The translations under genes were made by a program, and so were the position numbers. Source: Apus apus (lineage: Eukaryota; Chordata; Aves; Apodiformes; Apodidae). Taken from it: DNA of 64,000 nucleotides. The DNA lies in contig NC_067305.1 in assembly GCF_020740795.1 (NCBI RefSeq), forward strand, positions 2,728,001 through 2,792,000, read 5' to 3'. Shown here piece by piece: positions 23,046-33,345 of the stretch (positions within the stretch are counted from its first letter, which is position 1; each line of letters begins with the position of its first letter). The notes beneath the pieces are model-generated. The model was not told the origin of the DNA and made no database searches. It saw only the letters and a list, made by a program, of their open reading frames with translations.

Positions 23046-24488
23046 TATGGCGAATCCCTGTGGTTACCCTGAGGATAAACTGATTACATTCCACCCTTAC
23101 ACAGCTTTAACTCCAACCCCAGCTCTTCCCAAATCCAACCCTTGCATTTGGGGAGAGCTCTGCCTGCTTTGAATGGAGGTTGCTGCCTTTTTGTAGAAAA
23201 GGGGGGGGGGAAGGAATGAAATACTAGTTAATACTTAATGCATATGAGCAGCAATGCTGCTGGGGTTGCCTAGCAGCCAGGGAGACAAGCAAGAGAATCA
23301 AAAGAGCTGTTGCAGTGAATGTGGTTGGAGCTGGTTTCTCAGTTTGAGGGTGGAATCTGACCCCTGCAGCCCATTTTCATTTGATTTTTAATTTTGGGAG
23401 GGGGAGGAGATGGAGAAATTGACCACCTATGGATATTTTTGCTCCGTCCCATCATCTCTCTCCTCTTCCCCCACCCCCATCTGGTTTTTCCTTTTTAGAT
23501 TTTTCAAGTGTAACTTGGAAAGCTGTAGCCAAGGGGAGGTGTTAAAGTTTTGTATGGTTTCTGGTGATGGAATGGGGGGAAAAAAACCCAAACCACAACT
23601 ATCTCCAAGTGACTTTTTCCTTCTATTTCCAACTTGTATCTCCAGGAGTCTGCAGATCATTAGCATTTCATGGGCTCTTCCATCTACTGCTCAGTACATG
23701 CAGGAAATGCTCTATAGACTGGAAATAGCTCCTGAAGTCTTGCTCATTGCTCTCATTCTTGCAAGGAAGTGGATGTACATTTCATTTTCTGGAAAGCAAA
23801 AGCAGAAAGATACTTGAGGGAAAAAAAACCCAACAACCAAACCAACAGGGGCCTTGAGCTGCTGTGTGATTGCAAACAAACTGCCCCCTCTCCCCCCAGC
23901 CCAGCAATTCCCCAAAGCTGGAATAAAAACCAGTAGGAGAGAAAATGAAGGAAGGCTGACTGTTTGAATAGTGACTTTCTGGAACTGTGCAGCTCTTTTT
24001 ACTTCTTCAGGGAAAGCTGGAAACCCTTTTTCTTGCCAGGCAAAGCTGTGGGAGTAACAAGACTCCAGCAACTGAAACCCCTGAAGCCCCCACTACCATC
24101 CTCACTTGAGATGAGAGGTGTCAGCTCTCCATTTTTATGCCTTTTCCTCATCCCAGCAGTAACTTTTTAGCATATTTTAAAGCAGGAATGAGGGCACTGA
24201 GCAGAAAGGAATGAAAGGAGAAGAATCATTGGACTTAATTTGCCTGTTTGAATTAAGGAATAAGAATAGTGGCTCTTTCAGGGCAGGCAGCCTCTTTTAC
24301 ACTGGGAAATGAGTTGATATGTCTTGGGTGAATGTCAGCAGATACCACTCCTTTAATTTTGGTGGAAGGAGCAAGGGGGTCTAGACAATGACTTTTGGCT
24401 TGCTTCACAGGCTGGCATTTGAGTGAGACCAGACTTAACCAGAGGTTGGACATGTCCATCTGTGCTTCTTCTGCTGTCATGGCAGAGA

Positions 24489-25080
24489 TTATAGAATCCC
24501 AGACAGGTTTGGATTGGAAGGGGCCAAGTTGCTCCAAGCCCCATCCAACCTGCCCTTCAACACTGCCAGGGATGGGGCAGCCACAGCTTCCCTGGGCAAC
24601 CTGGGCCAGGCTCTCACCACCCTCACACTCCACAATTCCCTCCTCATGTCTCACCTCAATCTCCCTCTTCCAGTTTTCATCCATCCCCCCTTGTCCTCTC
24701 CCTCCCTGCCCTTGTCCCAAGCCCCTCCCCAGCTTTCCTGGAGCCCCTTCAGGCACTGGAAGGTGCTCTCAGGTCTCCCTGGAGCCTTCTCTTCTCCAGG
24801 CTGAACACCCCAACTCTCCCAGCCTGGCTCCAGAGCAGAGCTGCTCCAGCCCTGGGATCATCTCTGTGGCCTCCTCTGGATGCTCTCCAGGAGCTCCATG
24901 TCCTTCTTATGTTGGGGGCTCCAGAACTGGACCCAGTGCTCCAGGGGGGTCTCACAAGAGCTGAGTAGAGGCGGTCAGTCCCCTCCCTGGCTTTGCTGGC
25001 CACACAGCTGATGATGCACCCCAGGACACAGTTGGTTTCTGGGCTGGAAGAGCACATTGCTGGCTCACGTTGAGCTTCTC
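24489..25080 (-). mobile_element. CR1 LINE with internal deletion
   Basis: 3' end ATAGAATCCCAGACAGG is followed by loss of about 60 bases present in other copies. It then continues through the G-rich block into ORF2-end sequence (CTGATGATGCACCCCAGGAC). Confidence 0.88.
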
Positions 25081-25687
25081 ACCAATCCCTTCCTGCAGTT
25101 CTGTTGCAGCACCTGGAGGGTTTGGTAGATAAACCCACAGAAAGCCCAAAGGAATCACTGAAACCACCCTGCACTTGGAGATCAGCAGCTCCAGGAAGAA
25201 GCTTTAGCATTAATGACTGTGGAAGTGACCTGATGTGATGCCAGTGCCTAAGCCTAGATTTAAAAGTTGGAGGGACTAATTCTACCCAAATTCTGTTCCT
25301 ATTGAATTTAGGAGCCTGTGACAGCAGCATGTGGCCTTAATGATGATTAGCAAGCACAGCAGAACTTTTCTGTTTAGATCATGCTGCTGCACCCAGGACA
25401 ATGATCTCTTTCCACCAGCCAAACAAAAGCCTGTCTCTGCTCTTTATTTCCACAAAGAACAAGCTCTCCCTTAAAATCCCCTGAGCGTTTAGACATTTTT
25501 GCTCTCGATTAGTTGCCTGAAATTTTAAAAGTAATAAAAGGCAAAGTACAATTCTGTCCTCTGTTCTTGGAACTAGAAGAAAACATCTTTCTCATGAGTT
25601 TCTCTTCTTCAAAGCAGAGGACACTCAAAAACCACACAAGCTCCCTCCTGGAAGCTCATTTCCCAGCAAGACTCCCTTTCCCTGGGC

Positions 25688-26170
25688 TCATAGAATCACG
25701 GAATGGTTTGAGATAGAAGGACCTTCAAGATCATCTAGATCCAACCCCCCTGCATGGGCAGGGACACCTCCCACCAGCCCAGGCTGCTCCAAGCCCCATC
25801 CAACCTGCCCTTCAACACTGCCAGGGATGGGGCAGCCACAGCTTCCCTGGGCAACCTGGGCCAGGCTCTCACCACCCTCACAACAAAGAATTCCCTCCTC
25901 ATGTCTCACCTCAATCTCCCTCTGCCAGTTTTCATCCATCCCCCCTTGTCCTCTCCCTCCCTGCCCTTGTCCCAAGCCCCTCCCCAGCTTTCCTGGAGCC
26001 CCTTCAGGCACTGGAAGGTGCTCTAAGGTCTCCCTGGAGCCTTCTCTTCTCCAGGCTGAACACCCCAACTCTCCCAGCCTGTCTCCAGAGCAGAGCTGCT
26101 CCAGCCCTTGGATCATCTCGGTGGCCTCCTCTGGACTCTCTCCAGGAGCTCCATCTCCTTCTGTCTTTGG
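25688..26170 (-). mobile_element. CR1 LINE, 3' fragment
   Basis: Starts at CATAGAATCACGGAATGG and ends near CTCCAGGAGCTCCATCTCC. Complete G-rich block. Confidence 0.92.
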
Positions 26171-26647
26171 GCTCATAGATACAAACCCCTACCTGTTGGT
26201 GTTTTAGTTGTGTTTTTTTTTTTCCAGTAGTTTAATCCTGCTGTAAAGGGATCTAAATTCTGCTGGGAAATTTCTAGGAATGTACAAATAGGTGGGGAGA
26301 AAGTACCAGTTGTAAGAACATTTCCTGAGGGCCCAGTGTGTTTGTGGGGAGCTCTGGTACCTGCGTGGTGCTTCCCTGGGCAGCAAACTGGGACCAACGG
26401 GTCTTGGTCTCACAACTAGTTACTAATGTCTCCAAAAGAGCTTCACCCGTGTTTTTAAAAAACATACAGATTGAAAAAGAACAACAACAACAAAAAACAA
26501 CCCTTCCTTTCCTGGGCATCTGCTTTGAGGAACACTCTCCAGCCTCTTAATCCGTTTATTCTGAACTAACAATTAAATAAAAGAAAACCAAAACAAAACC
26601 CCAAACCAGTCCCTTCCCCCCCCCCCCCCCCTTCAAGCTTTGCCTCA

Positions 26648-26661
26648 GTTACTATAGCAAA
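26648..26661. promoter_or_regulatory. X-box-like site
   Basis: GTTACTATAGCAAA matches the X-box GTTRCY-AT-RGCAAC except at the last base. It is the most upstream member of the intron 1 cluster. Confidence 0.5.
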
Positions 26662-26773
26662 GAAAATTATTTGTCAGTCCTCCCGGGCTCCTTCTGAAAA
26701 TACCCGCTGACATATTTAGTGGCGGGCGGGGCGGGGCGGGATGGGGATGTTTGGTTTGGGAAGAGCACCCGGG

Positions 26774-26786
26774 GTTGCCTAGCAAC
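26774..26786. promoter_or_regulatory. X-box, perfect half sites, 1-base spacer
   Basis: GTTGCCTAGCAAC has perfect half sites GTTGCC and AGCAAC with a one-base gap, and is a near-perfect inverted repeat. It abuts the next site without a gap. Confidence 0.7.
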
Positions 26787-26799
26787 GCTGCCTAGCAAC
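26787..26799. promoter_or_regulatory. X-box, tandem neighbour
   Basis: GCTGCCTAGCAAC repeats the preceding 13 bases with one change, so the two X-boxes form a direct tandem of 13-base units. Confidence 0.6.
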
Positions 26800-26818
26800 G
26801 CTCCCTGGCCGCGGCCGC

Positions 26819-26833
26819 GTTGCCCTTGGCAAC
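26819..26833. promoter_or_regulatory. X-box, 3-base spacer
   Basis: GTTGCCCTTGGCAAC has perfect half sites GTTGCC and GGCAAC with three bases between, within the accepted RFX spacer range. A weaker site, GTTGCTCCCAAAC, follows at 26838-26850. Confidence 0.7.
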
Positions 26834-27049
26834 CGCTGTTGCTCCCAAACAGCGTGTTCGGCCCCGCATCCCCCCCCCCCCTCCTTCACCGGCCTCCTCC
26901 TTCCAGAGATGCCAGGGGGTCCCCCCTGCCCTGTCACCCCTTAAGGTGGAATTAGGGTTAAACTCCCTGCCCCCATCCTCAGGTTGTGAGTCAGGATAAG
27001 GAGCTTTTGGGGAGGGTCCAGCCCAGGACCCCAGGGGTGGGGAGAGGAA

Positions 27050-27460
27050 GGAGCATCTGCCTGGGAGGAAAGGCTGGGAGAGCTGGGGCTGCTCAGCTGG
27101 GAGAAAAGGAGGCTGAGGGGGGATCTGGTCAGTGCTGGTGAATATCTCCAGGGGGTGGCAGGAGGATGGGGCCAGACTCTGCTCAGGGGTGCCCAGGGAC
27201 AGGACAAGGGGCAATGGGCACAAACTGGAGCACAGGAGGGTCAAGTTAAATATAAGAAAATAACCTCTTGGCTCTGAGGGTACCAGAGCCCTGGGACAGG
27301 CTGCCCAGGGAGGTTGTGGAGTCTCCATCCCTGGAGACATTCCAACCCCACCTGGATGTGTTCCTGTGGGATCTGCTCTAGGGGATCCTGCTCTGGCAGG
27401 GGGTTGGACTGGGTGATCTCCAGAGGTCCTTTCTGACTCCCACCATTCTGTGACCTAAGG
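27050..27460 (+). mobile_element. CR1 LINE, third variant
   Basis: Ends with GACTGGGTGATCTCCAGAGG and CACCATTCTGTGACC. It carries a CR1 tail with GACATTCCAACCCCACCTGG in place of the commoner region. Confidence 0.88.
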
Positions 27461-27487
27461 ATAAGGAAATCCATGTAGCACTAAACT

Positions 27488-27600
27488 CACCTGGGGTGGG
27501 TTCCTGTGGGAACTGCTGTAGGTGACCCTGCTCTGGCAGGGGGTGGTTGGACTGGCTGATCTCCAGAGGTCCCTTCCAACCCCACCACTCTGGGATTCCC
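27488..27600 (+). mobile_element. CR1 3' end fragment
   Basis: Second copy of the terminal 110 bases of the preceding element type, from GGTTCCTGTGGGAACTGC to CACTCTGGGATTCC. Confidence 0.85.
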
Positions 27601-30600
27601 CAAGAAAGGTTCTGTGACTCCAATCTCTCCACTCAGCTTGATAGACTGAGCCCAACCCTGCTCCAGGATGAGCTTTGAAAGCTGCAGCTTTGCCTTGCCC
27701 GTGTACTGCATGGCTCAAACAAAGGGTTTTCTGGGGGTTATCTGAACCCCTCTCTGGCCAGACAACAAACAGAAGGTTTTGTGGGCTGAGATGTCTGTCA
27801 GAAAGCCACCCACTCCTGTCTCTGGGAGTGTGCAGTTTGGGAGAGTGCAGACTATCAGAGCAGTGTGCAGTTGTTGCAAGCCTTTATTTTCTCCTAGTCA
27901 TCTACAATACAGTCTATTCTGTTACTGTCCTCCCCAAAATGCAGCAGAGCTTGTCTCCAAGTGTAGAATATTCAAATACATGTTCCCAGACATGAGGCAT
28001 CTGAAGCAGCCTTCTCATTTCTTTGCTTGTTCCAGGAAGAATTACCTGTCTCTAGGTAGTTTGCGTTTTCTGTTTGGGCTCTTGTTTAGTCCTGGAGTCT
28101 GCAGCACCAATAACTGTACAAACCTGACATTTCCATGGGGAAAAAACCCCAACAAACCAGCTAATTCCCCAGTGTACTGGTCTGGAAATCAATTCCTTCT
28201 GTCCCTTGTCTTGCTGAAACATGCCCTGAGTACCGTGGTGGAACAGTTGAATAGTTTTGGGACCCCTTTATATTAGCCTGGGGCTCTGAGGAGCACAGTT
28301 GCACTTGGGCAATGCTGGTTTTCAACTTGGGGCAGTTTTACTGCACATGGAGAAGCAGAATCATCAACAAGCAAATCCCAAAGTGTCATTAAGAGAAGTT
28401 TTACATGTTCTGGAAAACCATCCCATTCTGTGGAGTGCAGGAGGAGAGCCCAGACCTTTGTGGTGGTTTCTCAAGTGATAGCACAGCCTGGAAAAAGCAT
28501 CTTGGGTGCATGTGGAAGGATGGTGGAGTCAGAGTTTATGCAGATATGTGAGAAACACAAAGAAACTTGCCCTTAATATCAGGAGAAAGCAAAGAAGCCC
28601 TTCTCCTCCTCCTCCTTCTCCTTCTTCTCCTGCCCACCCAGGCACTTCCTGCCTTTCTGAGGGAAAAGTGACCACTTCTTGTTTCTCTCCTTGTTCCAAC
28701 TCTCCTTTCTGGCTTCTCCAACTACCAGTACAAACCCACAGCACTCGTGACCACTTGTCTATCCCCTCGTGCCACGTTTCAATCCACCCCGTGGTGGAAT
28801 CTCTCCCGGAGACCTCCAGAGCACTGACTCAGCCCCTGCTGTACAAGCTGAGATGAAGTCATCTCTTCTCTGAACAGCCACAGTTTATGTTTGTGGCTTG
28901 TTCAGCTTAACTTTGTTAAGCACCACAATGCTTCTGAATGGTGCTATATAAATAAATAACAATATTCTGGTCTGTGTTGGCAGCAGTTACTTCTGTATTT
29001 GCCGTTCGCCGGGTCGGCCTGATGGAAACAGCTGCTGCTGCCTCCCCACATCTAGATGAAATACTGCAGCAAATCTCCTGCTTCACACTTAAATTGTCAA
29101 AAGGCTGCCTGGTCTAAAGAGCATTGAAAGGGCTGTCAAGTCTAAACAAGGGCAAAAGTGATGGCTGATGAACATACAGGTTTCAATTAAGTTGCTCCCT
29201 TGGAACTGATTGCAAAGAAGTGACATATTGCATCGTTTTCTGCCATATGACAAGCTATAAACAGTGGCAAAAATGCAGCTGAGGAAGGTTTGTTCCAAAA
29301 GGAGCCCGGGAGGATTAGGTGTACCCAGGTACCTGGGATTGTCCTGGGAACATGCAGAAGCAGAGCTACAGACAGCAGGGGTAAAACAACCAGCTGGTCT
29401 GGTTTGGTCGGCAACTGAAACTAAGATTCGTCCTAGAAAGGAGCCTTTGAAATGTTTTTGTGCCAGATTTTTGCTTGACACTCTTTATTTCCACTGGTGA
29501 ATCACAGCCCTGGGAAACCCCAACAGTGCACATGGTAAAAAACATGGGAAAATGATTAATGTGAGCCCAGCACTTGTGTTTGCTTTCACCAGATAGAGTT
29601 GTCAGGGATGAGGAGGGGAGGGAGTTTGTTGTAAGTTGAGGTTTTTACAACATCTTGCTGACTGTGCCAGTTTGTTGTGGAGAAGGGAAAGACTTGAGGG
29701 CACTTGAAGAATCACCATCAAATATATAGAAAAAGGGATTTAAATTGGTTCACCCTGTTGCTTAGTGCAGGGAAGGAGTAGCCAAATGTTGGAATGATTT
29801 TGCACAGGGATTGGGAGGAAGGATTTATAAAAAGATCAGGGGAAATCGAGCCAGGATTTAGACAGGGATCAGGGAGGCCCTCCCATTGGGTCCCAGGTTC
29901 AGAGTGGACCCCCTTGCTTTCTAAACTTCTCCAAGAGGAGTCCAGGAGCAGTTGGATCCACTCCTAGTCCCAGCCTTGGTCAGTGGTTCATGTCTAAAGG
30001 GGCTTCAGTGGAGTGGTTCACCACGTGATTATGGGGCTTGTGTGATTTTGGGTTAGCAGCAATTGAAGATTCATTAACTCTATTACAATAAATCAGAAGA
30101 TTAGGTTTATATGATTTTCTAGCAAAACTTGATCAGTCAGGAATCACAGTTTGTTATTGTCAACACAGCAACTTAATTAAAGGTTGAACATTTTCCTAAA
30201 TCAAATCCCATACACACACAGATACTGAGGTTAACCTGTGATGAAGATGTTGCCTTTTCTGCAGATTACAGTCAGTTTTGGTGCCTAATGATGGAAATCA
30301 AGCTATACTCACTCTTTTCCCTTTGTGGGCTTGTGTCTGGATCACATCCTGAAATCCTGCTGCCATCCCAGAGAGCTCCAAGGGCTGCACTTGGGATCAG
30401 TATTTGCAGGGTGACAAGGTGATTGAATTTGGTCAGTACTTTTTCACTGGGATTGTAATTCTTGTCAGGTCATCTTGGCAGCTTTCAGAGTGGGCTGGGA
30501 CACAGGACTGAGGGGGCTAGGGTACATTTCCCAGGAATTTCAGGCATGGTTGGGAAGTGCCTGGTTGTCCCAGCTCAGTGTACTGGTACCAGGACAAGAA

Positions 30601-31984
30601 GGTACCAAGACAAGAAGGTACCAGATTGTCTCAGCTCACTGCTCCAGTAGGCAAGGTCAGAAAGTGCCAGGTTGTCCCAGCCCACTGCACTTTTAATTAA
30701 AAACCAGAGCAACGTTGGGCCCACAGCACTTGTAATTAAAGCAAGAATGATGTTGGATGGTGTTGACATCATGATGGGGCCCAAGGAGGGGGGTCTGCAC
30801 CACCACAAGCACCGAGGCGTGTGTCAGAGTAGTTACTAGAAAGAAAGATGGAGTTTCAAGCACTTATTGACAGGGTTGGAATAGGCTAGATGGTTGGAAG
30901 CTGTTGGACTTCTTAGGAGCTGGGACTTGTGGAGGTAAGTCTGGGAGACTGATGGTGAGATGCAGCAAAGCAGCAGCTGGGCTGGGTGCTGAGCACCAGG
31001 GGGATCATTCAGATCCAGAGCAACCCAGTGCTGGCCTTTGAGAGGGTTTGTACTGTTAACCCAGAAAGAAAATGGAGCAGGTTTTGGTGTGGCAGGGAGG
31101 TTCACCACATTACTTTGCCATGTTCAGGTCTGAGATCTGCCCACGTGGGGTTTGGCCACAGGCTGCTGCCAGCAGTGTTAAACCATCCCAGCTTCTGCTG
31201 CTCAGTCTCAGCTGGCTCTTAAGGAAACTCCAGATTATCCAGCCAGCACAGACACATTCCTTGCTCTCTTCTGCCTCTCTGAAAGCTACTTTTAAAGAAA
31301 CAGCAAAGAGGAGTGACCTGCTGTTACACAACAGTGATGTGTGTGTGTGTATATCTATTACTTGCCTCGATTCCGTGAAATCTAATTAAAGACCAAGTGT
31401 ATATTTGTATTTCAGTATATTATTAACTATTGCTAATAAAAGCCTTTTCCAAATTTGTATTTTTCCATGAGGACCAGGTCTGCTGCCCTTGAAATGCCTG
31501 TTTTGGGTTTATCTGTGTTTCCAGGTAACTGGAGCTCTTAGACAAGCAGCCTTTGCTTCTGTTTTAAATTAATTTAACCTAATCAGTGGAAGGCTCTGTT
31601 GCCTCCTCTGTTTATAACATTTTGAAGCAATGTAATAAGCAGCCTCTCCAGAATCAGCTTATGATCAAGTTCCTTCTCATGTTTGCTTCCCTCTCCCACC
31701 CTCTCCCCTTTACCACCACTCATGGAAAAGCTGAAGGTTACACCACGTGGATCAGGACACTCTTGGGATGTGCTGGTTCAAGTGCCAGCTCCTGTCAGGC
31801 TGGAGGGGCTCATTTCCAGCCAGGATGGGGGGGTGAGGGCAGGTTCACACTGTTCAGAGGGTGGAGATGCCCAAAGTTCTCCCCATCCTCTGCTGGGGGC
31901 TGCTGGGTCAGGGGGGGCTGGTTGTGAAAGGTGAACGCTGCTCCGGGACGTGCAGGGTACACGAGTGGCTGTTGGTGCCTGAGG

Positions 31985-32790
31985 GGATGGGGCACATCCC
32001 ATGGGATCTGAGGCTCCATCCCACGGGATCTGAGGCTCCATCCTGCAGGGTCCCAGGCTCCATCCCACAGGATCTGAGACTCCATCCCGCAGGATCCCAG
32101 GCTCCATCCTGCAGGATCCCAGGCTCCATCCCACAGGATCTGAGACTCCGTCCCGCAGGATCCCAGGCTCCATCCTGCAGGGTCCCAGGCTCCATCCCAC
32201 AGGATCTGAGGCTCCTTCCCACAGGATCTGAGGCTCCATCCTGCAGGATCTGAGGCTCCATCCTGCAGGATCCCAGGCTCCAACCCGCAGGATCTGAGGC
32301 TCCATCCTGCAGGATCTGAGGCTCCATCCTGCAGGATCCCAGGCTCCATCCCGCAGGATCTGAGGCTCCTTCCTGCAGGATCTGAGGCTCCATCCTGCAG
32401 GATCTGAGGCTCCATCCTGCAGGATCCCAGGCTCCATCCCGCAGGATCTGAGGCTCCATCCCGCAGGATCTGAGGTTCCATCCTGCAGGATCTGAGGCTC
32501 CATGCCAAAGGATCTGAGGCTCCATCCCAAAGGAGCCCAGGCTCCAACCCACAGGATCTGAGGCTCCATCCTGCAGGATCCCAGGCTCCATCCCACAGAA
32601 TCTGAGGCTCCATCCCAAAGGATCCCAAGCTTCATCCTGCAGGATCTGAGGCTCCATCCTGCAGGATCTGAGGCTCCATCCCACAGGATCTGAGGCTTCA
32701 TCCCAAAGGAGCCCAGGCTCCATCCTGCAGGATCTGAAGCTCCATCCTGCAGGATCCCAAGCTCCATCCCACATGATCCCAGGCTCTGTG
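31985..32790. repeat. 22-bp minisatellite, about 36 units
   Basis: Two unit types alternate, one with GGATCTGAGGCTCCATCC and one with GGATCCCAGGCTCCATCC, joined by TGCA, CGCA or CACA. The unit lacks stops in all minus-strand frames, so frames of up to 329 codons with a 22-residue period cross it in every phase. They are artefacts. Confidence 0.95.
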
Positions 32791-33204
32791 GGGTGGCTGC
32801 ATGTCACGTGGCTGCAGACCTTACAGCCTCTTGGTGTGGAATGAGGGGTTTTGGTGTGGAGGCCAAGCTTCTGATGAGCCAAGACTCTCTAGCTTTAACC
32901 TCCTCCAGTGTTTCCTGGCTCTCTCTGAAAGCCAGAAGGGCTGGCTCTTCTTCCAAGGCTCTTAGAGCAGTTAATAAACCAGGAAATACTGTAGCTCTCC
33001 TAAGTGAAGCTAGCATCATGGTTGCCAGTTGTACAACATTTTGGACAAGGATAAGCTCAGGTGCTCAGCAGCCAGACTTCCAAAGGGTTGGAGCTGCACC
33101 CATTGCTAACAGCCATGTTGGGAGTTTTTTTTTCTCCAAGCATCCCTTGTATGGTCAGAAGGAAAAGATAACTCCTAAGCTTGGGTGCTGGTGGAGCAGG
33201 TTCT

Positions 33205-33345
33205 CTTTGGAGACATTCCAAACCTGCCTGGACGTGTTCCTGTGGGATCTGCTCTAAGGGATCCTGCTCTAGGAGAGGGTTGGACTGGATGATCTCCAGA
33301 GGTCCCTTGCAACCCCCCCACTCTGTGATCCTGTGATTCCTTGGC
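33205..33345 (+). mobile_element. CR1 3' end fragment
   Basis: Starts GGAGACATTCCAAACCTGCC and ends CTGTGATCCTGTGATTCC. Same variant as the copies at 27050 and 27488. Confidence 0.88.

Larger units (their letters stand above)
26690..26900. promoter_or_regulatory. Second small CpG island in intron 1 (candidate alternative promoter/enhancer)
   Basis: A short CpG- and GC-rich block sits within AT-richer intron. It has a run of overlapping GC boxes at 26721-26740, a NotI-type GCGGCCGC at 26811-26818 and a cluster of X-boxes. A poly-C run precedes it at about 26617-26631. No clear first exon can be picked, because possible donors downstream are weak. It could be an alternative RFX2 promoter, an enhancer, or the start of a non-coding transcript. 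Confidence 0.6.

Noticed and set aside
28895..28965. GGTGCTATATAAATAAAT-type sequence like the tail of an ancient SINE or LINE
   Set aside because: Suggestive of an old amniote repeat end, but too short and degenerate to assign without a repeat library.
31778..32882. Three overlapping minus-strand frames of 270-330 codons
   Set aside because: All three are readings of the same 22-bp tandem repeat, which has no stops in any minus frame.
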